Origin: Norana najaformis
Taxonomy: Eukaryota > Annelida > Clitellata > Crassiclitellata > Hormogastridae
Length of the DNA: 64,000 nucleotides
Direction of reading: 5' to 3'
Assembly: GCA_964023275.1 (NCBI GenBank)
Contig: OZ029914.1
Location: 30,945,351-31,009,350, forward strand
Below are positions 56,188-64,000 of this stretch, in pieces (within the stretch, counting starts at the first letter, position 1; every line of letters starts with the position of its first letter). The notes below the pieces were generated by a model, which worked only from the letters and a program-made list of their open reading frames with translations, did not search any database and was not told the DNA's origin. The translations under genes were made by a program, and so were the position numbers.

Positions 56188-57438
56188 TTGTGGTGGCAGC
56201 TTGGTGCTGCAGATATGACGCTGGGAAGAACAGTTAGAAGCACAAGTACAGTCAGTACATCTACATCAATGTCATTACTAAATATGCATGACAAAATTTC
56301 GTATGCTATTGATCATAATGAATTCTCTATTGGCATTTTTTTTGATTTGGCTAAAGCGTTTGATACTGTTGATCATCAAATTCTGTTGGGAAAACTTGAA
56401 AATTATGGTATACGTGATATTACACTTCGCTGGTTTACCAATTATCTCGGTAACAGACAACAACTGGGCATGTGTAATAGTACCTTATCCCAGATAAGAA
56501 CTAGTCGATGTGGTGTTCCTCAGGGTTCCAATCTGGGACCCTTGCTGTTCTTACTTTACATCAATGACCTTCCAAATTCATCATCTTCACTGCACTTTAT
56601 TTTATTTGCTGATGATACGAATGTTTTTTTATCTCATAAATCTTTGGATTCATTGTTAGAGCATGTGAATACCGAACTTATAGCTGTTGCTGACTGGTTT
56701 AAGGCTAATAAATTATCGCTTAATTTGTCGAAAACTAATTATATCCTGTTTCGTTCTCATAAAAAATTAATTCTCAATCAGAATCTAGTAGTCTCTATCG
56801 ATAACATAACACTTTCGCAAGTTAAAACTTCTAAATTTCTTGGTGTTTATGTTGATGAGCACTTGACATGGAAAGATCATATTAAGAACATATCTACTAA
56901 AATTGCTAAAAATATAGGAATATTGTCACGTATTAGTTATTTATTACCTCGTTATATTCTTATTAATCTGTATTATTCATTTATTTACCCATACCTGGCA
57001 TACTGTAATATTGTTTGGGCATCAACTTACCATTCCCGGCTTAGGAGATTAATTGTACTTCAAAAAAGAGCTATTCGCATCATCACAGGAAACCCACCAT
57101 ATTCTTCTTCTAATAAACTCTTTTACGACTACAATATTTTACAAATTCAGCAGATTAATATACTGCAAATTAGTGAATTTATGTATCGTTTTGCTCATAA
57201 CCTACTTCCCTCTGCTTTCATTGGTTACTTCTCCAGTATATCTGAGCTCCATGCACATCTTACTAGATCTCGGGGTGATTTCCGTGCAAGTTTTGCCCGT
57301 ACCAATACTCGACTGTTTTCTATCAAATGTGCTGGTCCTTCTGTTTGGAATAATATATCGCACGATATTCGTTCTGAGCCTAATTTGATATTGTTCAAGA
57401 AAGCAATGCGCGCGTACCTTAATGATCTAAATAAATAA
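56188..57438 (+). CDS. Reverse transcriptase, C-terminal portion, uninterrupted
   Basis: A 416-codon open frame; the first 20-25 codons are host-flank sequence fused by chance. From there RT blocks follow in order: FDLAKAFDTVDHQILLGKL with the first catalytic Asp, CGVPQGSNLGPLLFLLYIND, ILFADDTNVF with the FADD catalytic pair, and TSKFLGVYVDEHLTWKDHI. The C-terminal thumb-like segment ends PSVWNNISHDIRSEPNLILF. It would reverse-transcribe its own RNA at a nicked target if complete. The N-terminal RT fingers and the endonuclease are missing, so this copy is not autonomous. The absence of any stop over about 390 RT codons implies recent insertion. Confidence 0.85.
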   Translation: MWWQLGAADMTLGRTVRSTSTVSTSTSMSLLNMHDKISYAIDHNEFSIGIFFDLAKAFDTVDHQILLGKLENYGIRDITLRWFTNYLGNRQQLGMCNSTLSQIRTSRCGVPQGSNLGPLLFLLYINDLPNSSSSLHFILFADDTNVFLSHKSLDSLLEHVNTELIAVADWFKANKLSLNLSKTNYILFRSHKKLILNQNLVVSIDNITLSQVKTSKFLGVYVDEHLTWKDHIKNISTKIAKNIGILSRISYLLPRYILINLYYSFIYPYLAYCNIVWASTYHSRLRRLIVLQKRAIRIITGNPPYSSSNKLFYDYNILQIQQINILQISEFMYRFAHNLLPSAFIGYFSSISELHAHLTRSRGDFRASFARTNTRLFSIKCAGPSVWNNISHDIRSEPNLILFKKAMRAYLNDLNK

Positions 57439-57725
57439 AAAATATGTTTTTGTTTTTTAGTTTTTCACTAGTTAAGGTTTATTCTTGTTTGGTTCATTTT
57501 TTTTGCATTACAACTCGTTCAGATTCTACTATGTTTTTTTTCAGTTAATGATGCTGTCAATCATTCGTCATTTAGCAATAGCTGTTGGTACAGGGGGGAC
57601 CCTAATAAGCGGGACTTCGGTCCCTTCTGGGTTCTCCTTTTGTTTCCTAAAATTAATATTATGCTTTTCGCTGTTATATTTCTCTTTTTGGATCAATAAA
57701 AAGAATGTTATGTTATGTTATGTTA
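56257..57725 (+). mobile_element. 5'-truncated Jockey/CR1-group retrotransposon with open RT ORF
   Basis: The element starts inside the RT domain, around the STSMSLLNMHDKI block. It runs through an intact C-terminal ORF to a stop at 57436-57438, then a 3' untranslated region with a small perfect hairpin at 57611-57624, AATAAA at 57695-57700 and a (TTATG)n tail ending near 57725. Upstream of about 56257 the sequence no longer resembles RT, which marks the 5' truncation. Confidence 0.85.
57611..57624 (+). other. C(UUCG)G hairpin in the retrotransposon 3' untranslated region
   Basis: GGGACTTCGGTCCC is a perfect five-base-pair stem closed by a UUCG tetraloop on a C-G pair, one of the most stable RNA hairpins. 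The related 3' end at 45309-45475 keeps the same stem with a TTTT loop. Confidence 0.7.
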
Positions 57726-57727
57726 AG

Positions 57728-57800
57728 TAGTTGGACTGGTGACCATCCATGGTATGACACTGTCACTGGTGCCAACTCAGCCCACCATTCCCCAGACTTC
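57728..57800 (+). repeat. Possible 5S-rRNA-derived SINE fragment, copy 3
   Basis: AGTAGTTGGACTGGTGACCA, then TCCATGGTATGACACTG and CCAACTCAGCCCACC. It follows directly on the tail of the retrotransposon. Confidence 0.35.
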
Positions 57801-59183
57801 GTAAATGAGTACCAACATAAGATTGCAAGTTAACGATTAGATTGCTGTAGTTAAGTTTGTAAACGTACATGGTATTATACAATGACTGTATGGCCTTGAC
57901 TCTGCTCATTTTTCAATGAATTTATTAGGGGAGATTCGACACCACTGCTGTCCATTTGAATGAGTGACACACCATTTAAGGTCTTCATGTATGGACTGCG
58001 CTAGTCTAAACATTCTTTGTGTTTTTGACCTCTGGATTTCTTTAAACCTTTGACTTCTGATGAGTTTCTAATGAGTTGCATATAAATAAGTATAAGGTGA
58101 GGTGAGGTGAGGTGAGGTATTCATCCAAGCATTACATGCTTCTATCAACACAATCACCCTAGGAATGGTCCTAAGATTTAACATTGAACGTCAAAACAGG
58201 TATTTAACAACTGTACAACCTATTCTTCTGGGTTACTTGGTTTGACAATGAATTATGAATATGAAATCCGCAAAATTAGGTTGAAAGGCAAATGCATTAG
58301 CAGTCTGTTACCATCAAATCCAAGAAAAACAAAGGTAACAAATGGGTCTTGTTTAACTTTTCTTTCATTCTTAAAGCAAATTTTAATAACTTTTATAACA
58401 TCATCAGAAATCAAAACTCATTCTTTCCAGCTATCTTCATTTTGGAACATTTACAACAGCCAGCTTTCATTTATACATTCTGCTGTTTGTCATTAAAATA
58501 TTAACAAAACAATTGAACGTGATTGTTTTAAGTTATGTAAACAAACACAGCTGGGTAAGTTAGTTGATTTGTTCAATCTACGTTTCATTTTGGAACATTT
58601 TCAACATCAAGCTTTCTTTAATGCATTTAGAAAACGATTTTCATTCTTTTATGCATCACTTCAGCCACTAGTCATAAAACTACTCTCAAAACAATTTAAC
58701 ACAATTCTTAAAGGGAAACGAACAGACCAGGGCCAGGCAGTTTGGTGCTAACCTCATCAATAAACTAAAATATTCTCAAACAGCATTATTCTTGTCAGAA
58801 CAGCCTATATGTAATGTAACAGATTTTAAAACATCATAGAATCAGTACACATCACACCATAGTAAAGTAACTGCAATACTTATTTGGGAGGAAGACAAGG
58901 GGAAGCCAGGAGCTTCCAAGGGAGAACACAGCAGTCTTCAACTCCTGCTAAATTCTGTTTGTATTTTAAAATGCAAAGAAGTGGCCTATAACTTGGGGGG
59001 GCATCTGCAGTAAGGATTCTGTTGAGGCACTATGGATCCCTGGCCTCCTCTAGAAAGCCACCACTGCTTTTTGCAGCTTAGAGCCTGCATCTTTCGATGG
59101 GCTTCACTGTTCTAATTTCTTATAAAATATACACTGAGTACATACATATAATCTATCATACACAGTATAACATCCCTTATATA
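57801..59183. other. No gene seen; (GGTGA)n at 58096-58118
   Basis: Short open frames only. A pentanucleotide repeat of about four and a half units lies at 58096-58118. Confidence 0.5.
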
Positions 59184-60232
59184 CAGTGGCGGCTCCACAG
59201 GGAACCAGCGCCCCACTGAGTGTCTGACCCTCTGTAACCCTCAAAAATGAAATCCTGTTACATTGGCAGATGATGTTTATGGAACAGATAATAGAAGAAG
59301 TGAAGAAATCTGTCTATTTTTTCTATTCTTGTCGATGAAACAAAGATATTCGTCACGAGAAACGGCAATCTTTTGTTATATGATTTTTGCTATAAAGAAA
59401 GTTCACGAATGCTTTCTAGATTTCAAACCTGCAAACTGATTAGTCATTGTCGGGACTTCCTTCCAGCGATATGGGTTAGACATCAGCTCATTTTAAAATT
59501 AAAGGTTATAAGGGTGTAAATGTAATTAGCGGGGTGAATAAGGACATCCAGCAGTTAGTAAGGCAGTCAGCTTCATTAGCCATTTATATTCATTGTTATA
59601 CAAATAAGCTGAATTTGATTTTGATTAGTGTATGTAAATCTGTTTAGGAGGCTAGGGGATTTCTGCATTACTTGAATAGTTAAACATTTTTGCTTCAAGT
59701 TATCATATACATACAAAATGGGTTGAAGCACAGAATGACTTATATCCCGGGGAACTGGTGAGGCAACCCAGTGGTACAGTGACACTCAATGGATTTGTAC
59801 CATAGGCAGCTAGTAAGCGAAGCTTTTCACCCTAAAAAATTAATTGAAACATATCTAAAAGCACTATGTCTGACATTCACTTAAGCAGTATAGCAATGTT
59901 GTTAGTTGAATCTGTTTGTGCAGAGTCAGTTAAAATGGACGTTTTAGTGGACAATCCTAAACTTGTACTTCAATAAGTATACACAATCTGACTTAGCTTA
60001 TATTTTTAAAACAAAGTGATTGTGTTTTCAATTGTTGCATTTTAATTTGAAGTAGTTGAGGTGAAGAAATCATGTAGTTCAAATTCTGATCTCTTGTCAA
60101 CTTGTCACTCAGTGTGAACTATTTTAGAGCATTCTGAGTTTCAGGAAAACCTCTAGCATCCAGCTCCCCTTCAGTTGCTTGGCTTCCTCAGGCCTTCCCC
60201 CCTCTGGCTAGAAACGCCTACAGCCGCCACTG
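59184..60232. mobile_element. hAT-type non-autonomous element, about 1.05 kb
   Basis: The left end CAGTGGCGGCTCCAC and right end TACAGCCGCCACTG are inverted over about 12 bases. Flanks CTTATATA (59176-59183) and TTCATATA (60233-60240) match at six of eight positions, consistent with an old 8-bp hAT target duplication. There is no long open frame inside, so no transposase is encoded. Confidence 0.75.
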
Positions 60233-60469
60233 TTCATATATGTATTTATTACATCCATAAATCATCCTTGTCGGAATATCTGGAAGATCCAGTACCTTTC
60301 TGTTCTTATAACCCTTTCTATGTGGAAGACAAATGCATATAAACACTTCAGTCTTTGACCCACACTGACCCCAATCTCTTCCCATGTATAGAACAACCGC
60401 TAGATGGCCATACTGATTGGGGAGAAGTATTCATCACAAAGAATTCTAGAGGATTTATTGCCCTGCACA

Positions 60470-60690
60470 ACATATATATATAAGTATATATATATACATA
60501 TATATACATACATATGATAATTACTAAAAAAAAGCAATAATATAATAATAAAAATAATATTAAAAAAAATTATAATAATAATCGATACCTCAGACGAACT
60601 AGTGAATACCGCACTGAACGCATGGATGGTCTTCACGGGTGCAGAACCAATAACTGGATAATAATAATAATAATAATAATAATAAGTAAT
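60470..60690. repeat. (TA)n and (AAT)n simple repeats
   Basis: TA/TATG-rich tract at 60470-60515, ATA/AAT runs at 60535-60585 and 60656-60690. Confidence 0.85.
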
Positions 60691-60713
60691 AAAAAACACT
60701 CCTTACTGTTCCA

Positions 60714-60977
60714 AGAAGAAGAATAAGAAGAAAGAAGAGACCAAGAACAAGAAAAGCAGAGAGATATGAAGTTACAGCAACTTCACATCCTTAACCTCGG
60801 CATGTGTGGGCAGATGGCCAGTTCTCTCCTTCACCGTCTGATCTTCCCAGGGACAGTGTACAGTCTGTGTACTCATTTTACAGCTCACTAGGGGAAGTAA
60901 GTGAAGCAGGCAGGGTTAAAACCACAGACCTATGGGTTAACAGCCTCGCATGCTGACCACGAGACTATTGTGCACCC
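60714..60977 (-). mobile_element. tRNA-derived SINE, same family as 36949-37237
   Basis: On the minus strand the head AATAGTCTCGTGGTCAGCAT precedes a B box CTGTGGTTTTAACCC. The body has AATGAGTACACAGACTGTAC, GGTGAAGGAGAGAACTGGCC and a (TTC)n-type tail at 60714-60750 on the plus strand as GAAGAAG. The block order is identical to the plus-strand copy in the first long intron. Confidence 0.75.
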
Positions 60978-61009
60978 TATATATGATCTATATAAATCAT
61001 CTTCTCACT

Positions 61010-61170
61010 AGCTGCTTATATATTCATATAGCATTCATACACACATATACATACATATGTATGACATACGTGTCTAGTTTACTTACATATATATACTATA
61101 TATGTATGTATGTATGTATGTATAACATAGATGAATATATTACACACACAAATATATATATATATATTTG
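61010..61170. repeat. TA/CATA-rich microsatellite region
   Basis: ATACATATGTATG-type sequence with (TATG)n at about 61100-61122 and (TA)n at about 61148-61170. Confidence 0.85.
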
Positions 61171-61320
61171 TATAACATATTGAATATGAATGACCTTGGC
61201 ACTGGCCAGTTACAGCGTGTCAAAGATTAAAAAAATTGATCACTGCAAACAGGTGTTCAAAATCCGATCCGAAGAGACCAACTATCCACTGCATAAAATC
61301 CCTTTATGGAGACATAAATG

Positions 61321-61680
61321 ATATGTGCGCGTTACCGCTCGTAATCCCAACGCATCCAGGTAGACGCATCTGGACTAGATAAGGGAGCCGTCAGCCAAGC
61401 GATTGGTCACAGCGCCTGGTTTCTCTCGGATGCTGCACGACGTGCGAAGACCGCAATAATTCAGACGATGCAAACAGGGTCTGACAGATGCGACACTAGT
61501 CCTTCATTTATGGCGCATTGGCCGGTCGTATTAACAACTGGGGGAATGATCGGGCCAGCTGCTACCCTAGCAAGGCCTGCATCAAAGTCAATGCATGTCG
61601 CAAGATGCATACAGTTACACGGTTACGTGTACGTTAGCTTATACACAAACGCAAACGGTTGTACAAACACACAAACTGAC
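61321..61680. promoter_or_regulatory. CpG-dense stretch, possible promoter
   Basis: By eye about 26 CpG dinucleotides occur in 360 bases, against roughly one per 60 bases in neighbouring sequence. On the minus strand a CCAAT box (GACCAATCGC) occurs near 61400-61410. A 78-codon plus-strand frame (61468-61704) is open but has no recognisable content. This could be an unmethylated promoter of a gene reading out of either side, or an exon. Confidence 0.3.
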
Positions 61681-61704
61681 GTACCCACACAAAATCTTCA
61701 TTAA

Positions 61705-62434
61705 CTGCTGAAGTATTTATTGTTGAGTAAGTCAACAAAACTGTGAAATACCTCAAATGTAAAGGAAGGTATTTTAAGCACGAGAGCTGTCTGGGTGCAA
61801 GAAGGACAGCAGCAAAAAATGACCTGGGTCTAAATCCTGCAGGTTGTTATCCGGAATTACTTTTCGAATCAATGCACTGATAAACAATTTTTGTAGTTGT
61901 TCTTTTTTGGTATATTGTTTAGAATGTTGTAACTTCTGTTGCACTTGCAACACTAACATAATATGTCTTTACTCCCTTATGTGGATGTTACACAACCAAT
62001 TGTTTTAATCAGCAGGTTAATAGCAAATTGTTACTAGTTAATTTATTTTTAGCTTTATTTATTCGTATTATTAGTTAAAACATATTAATATTAAGCTGCT
62101 ACTACTATTATTGGTATTATTATCATTACAATAAATTTGTTATTATTGGCATTTACATTAATTAGTATTATTATGGCAATTGAGCCAAGTTGTTGCATTA
62201 CTGCCTCAAATGTGAAAGATGGAAAAATTTTTCCCCATCTGTATGTTGCTGAAGGAATGAATAGAATAAATTGTACAATCTCTCCTTCTTAAGTTCTTTT
62301 GCAAAAGTCTCAGTAGCCCGAGACTGATGTGCAAGGCTAAATGGAAGAGCAAACAAGTTCACCAGAACTCTAACTCAAGTACACCCTTCTGCATATTGCC
62401 TTAATTTCTAATTACATTTCCTGACATCTCATGG
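61705..62434. other. No gene seen
   Basis: AT-rich sequence with short (ATT)n-like runs around 62100-62180. Confidence 0.5.
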
Positions 62435-63500
62435 GTCTAAACTAATGACTTCCAGAGTGCCATTATCAGAATGTACAACGGTCACTTCAAGTGAAATCAT
62501 AATCAAAATCATACTCCACTGGTGAAGCACAGTGGAAATATAACAGGCCACGGAAATTCGGCTACAGAATACAGTAAGTAAGCCAGTAGAAACAGATGAG
62601 TCCTAAGTTTATACCTGAATGACATTAAAAAAGTGACAGAATGTGCCAAACTGAGCAGAATTCCTAACCTTTGGAACAACCACAGAGAACACCTGAGAGC
62701 CCAACGCTGCCCTCGTCCACAGCACAACAAGAATCATCCCTCGATTAAGTGCAATATTTGTTTTTATGAGAAGTCAGCAGAGCAGAGACTTGTCAACTGA
62801 TACAAATTAATAGTTTGTGAATAATAACACAGATTTTAAACTGGATTTTTGCTAATGTAATGAATGCAACCAGTGGTGTATGTGACATTTTTTAGCCTGG
62901 GGGTCTGGTAGCTGGGAGAGAATTAAGGGTGTCAGACAGCAAGTGCTAAAGATGTGATGGGCCTAACAACTAGTAAGCCTGGGGGGGGCATTATAAGCTA
63001 CCCAAGAGAGGTGTGGGGTGAAGCCCCAAAAGTCAATACATTTAGAAGCATTTAGTACGAAACTGAGCACATTTCGGCTACAGGTTAGCATGACTTTTTT
63101 AGCCAGGAGGTCCAGTACCTTGATGAAACTGAAGGTATCTCAGACCTCAAGTGTCAAAGACAGGAAGCGGCTAATGAATGGGGTTCTTGGGAGTGTCATA
63201 TGCCCCCAGAGGAGTCTGGGCTGGAGCCCTGGAAGTAAATGCAATTTGCTGAAATAAAACAGGTCACAAATCAAAAACATGAAATCAGCTTGGAAACTAC
63301 TCTTCATTGTTTGATACTCATATCCATTGAAAAGCAAAGTCAAGAGTCACCAATGAATGGGAGGTACACCTAAAAAATCTCACCAGCTCTAAACATAAAT
63401 ACCAAGGTTTATGGTCTTGGCCTCAGAGGAGTCTGAATTCTAGGACGCCCCAGCCAGGTATGCCACCGGATGCAACATGTGTAATACGTTGGCATCATAA
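62435..63500 (-). mobile_element. L2-like retrotransposon 3' part, copy 4, split by a hAT element
   Basis: Left part 62435-62870 carries the same 3' end as copies 1 and 3 (GACTTCCAGAGTGCCATTAT, then CAAGTGAAATCATAATCAAA) and a degraded C-terminal frame (FRYKLRTHLFLLAYLL). After the hAT insertion at 62871-63468 the element resumes with GATGCAACATGTGTAATACG, which matches AATGCAATATTGGTGTAACAC in copy 1 at 44779. Confidence 0.7.
62871..63468. mobile_element. hAT-type non-autonomous element, about 0.6 kb, nested in the L2-like copy
   Basis: The ends CAGTGGTGTATGTGAC and GGTATGCCACCG are inverted with a few differences. Target duplications AATGCAAC (62863-62870) and GATGCAAC (63469-63476) match at seven of eight bases. 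The interior has the GGGGTGAAGCCCC-like sequence often seen in such elements and no transposase frame. Confidence 0.8.
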
Positions 63501-63624
63501 TATAATTATAATTATGGGTCTTTGTTACCTGTCAGCCTAGGAAAAGGGTAAAGGGTTTGCAAGCACACAACCCCCCCAGGGCCTTGTCACTGTAAGAATG
63601 CCAAGTAGCACGCAACTGACCTAA

Positions 63625-63812
63625 AAATAAGAAGCTCCAAACTCAATACATTTTGAAGCATTTAGTACGAAACTGAGCACATTTCGGCTACAGGTTTGCA
63701 TGACATTTTTAGCCAGGAGGTCCAGTACCTTGATGAAAACTGAGGGTATCTCAGACATCAAGTGTCAAAGACAGGAAGCGGCTAATGAATGGGGTTCTTT
63801 GGAGTGTTGCAC
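63625..63812. repeat. Second copy of the internal part of the 62871-63468 hAT element
   Basis: About 180 bases (for example TAGTACGAAACTGAGCACAT and CAAGTGTCAAAGACAGGAAG) repeat 63018-63199 in direct orientation at very high identity. The terminal inverted repeats are not visible around this copy. The frame at 63700-63960 runs out of this repeat into unique sequence and is not called as a gene. Confidence 0.85.
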
Positions 63813-64000
63813 AGGGTACATTTGTTATTCCTCTCAGTTAATTGCTTATGCAGATCCAAAAGACCAAGGGGAGCACCTAAAATTGGTTAAGGTGTTGCCT
63901 GCCCTTGATGACAGTGGTTCCTTAGACAGTTCAGACACTTCTGTCATAACAGACTGTTAGGCAAGGGCACTGTTTTCTCATGATATACTGACACATTACT
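63813..64000. other. No gene seen at window edge
   Basis: Unique-looking sequence, too short to judge. The plus-strand open frame that begins in the hAT-derived repeat ends at 63960. Confidence 0.4.

Overview
This window looks like a piece of an AT-rich metazoan nuclear genome, most likely an invertebrate and probably a marine one. The evidence is split coding exons with GT/AG borders, very long introns, dense microsatellites, and a mixed load of non-LTR retrotransposons, tRNA-derived SINEs and hAT-type DNA elements. I could not settle the phylum from the sequence alone. There is no prokaryotic gene organisation, no CRISPR array, and no rRNA or tRNA gene that looks functional.

The one host gene I can build lies on the minus strand between about 40.1 kb and 13.4 kb. 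It is assembled from six pieces: 40135-39869 (signal peptide and first ectodomain part), 29637-29549 (a Cys/Trp-rich exon), 25104-24952 (juxtamembrane ectodomain), 17083-16891 (transmembrane segment), 14043-13906 and 13463-13402 (cytoplasmic tail and stop). Where two pieces are adjacent in the model their splice phases agree. At least one exon between 29.5 and 25.1 kb was not found. The product reads as a single-pass type I membrane protein with a short tail carrying an acidic di-leucine type motif. I do not recognise the family; two exons share an H-x-F-Y-K pattern that resembles the end of a PKD-type beta-sandwich. The first exon contains a one-base frame break.

Most of the rest is mobile DNA sitting in and around the introns. 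It includes two copies of an unassigned non-autonomous DNA transposon with matching terminal inverted repeats (22.6-24.4 kb and 31.9-33.9 kb), each with a different nested insertion. There are three hAT-like elements, two substantial CR1/L2/Jockey-type reverse transcriptase regions (34.2-35.7 kb broken, 56.2-57.7 kb with an open C-terminal ORF), and many 3'-end fragments of the same groups. At least two SINE types are present, one with a perfect 11-bp target duplication, along with a possible 5S-rRNA-derived family. A higher-order minisatellite occupies 49.8-50.5 kb.

Region by region: 1-13.4 kb is downstream of the gene, with repeats and two weak exon candidates. 13.4-40.1 kb is the gene with repeat-filled introns, including a plus-strand open frame at 18.5 kb and a CpG-richer TATA-bearing candidate at 28.2-28.6 kb. 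40.1-53.3 kb is repeats and minisatellites. 53.3-64 kb holds the open reverse transcriptase, two hAT elements and a CpG-dense stretch at 61.3-61.7 kb.
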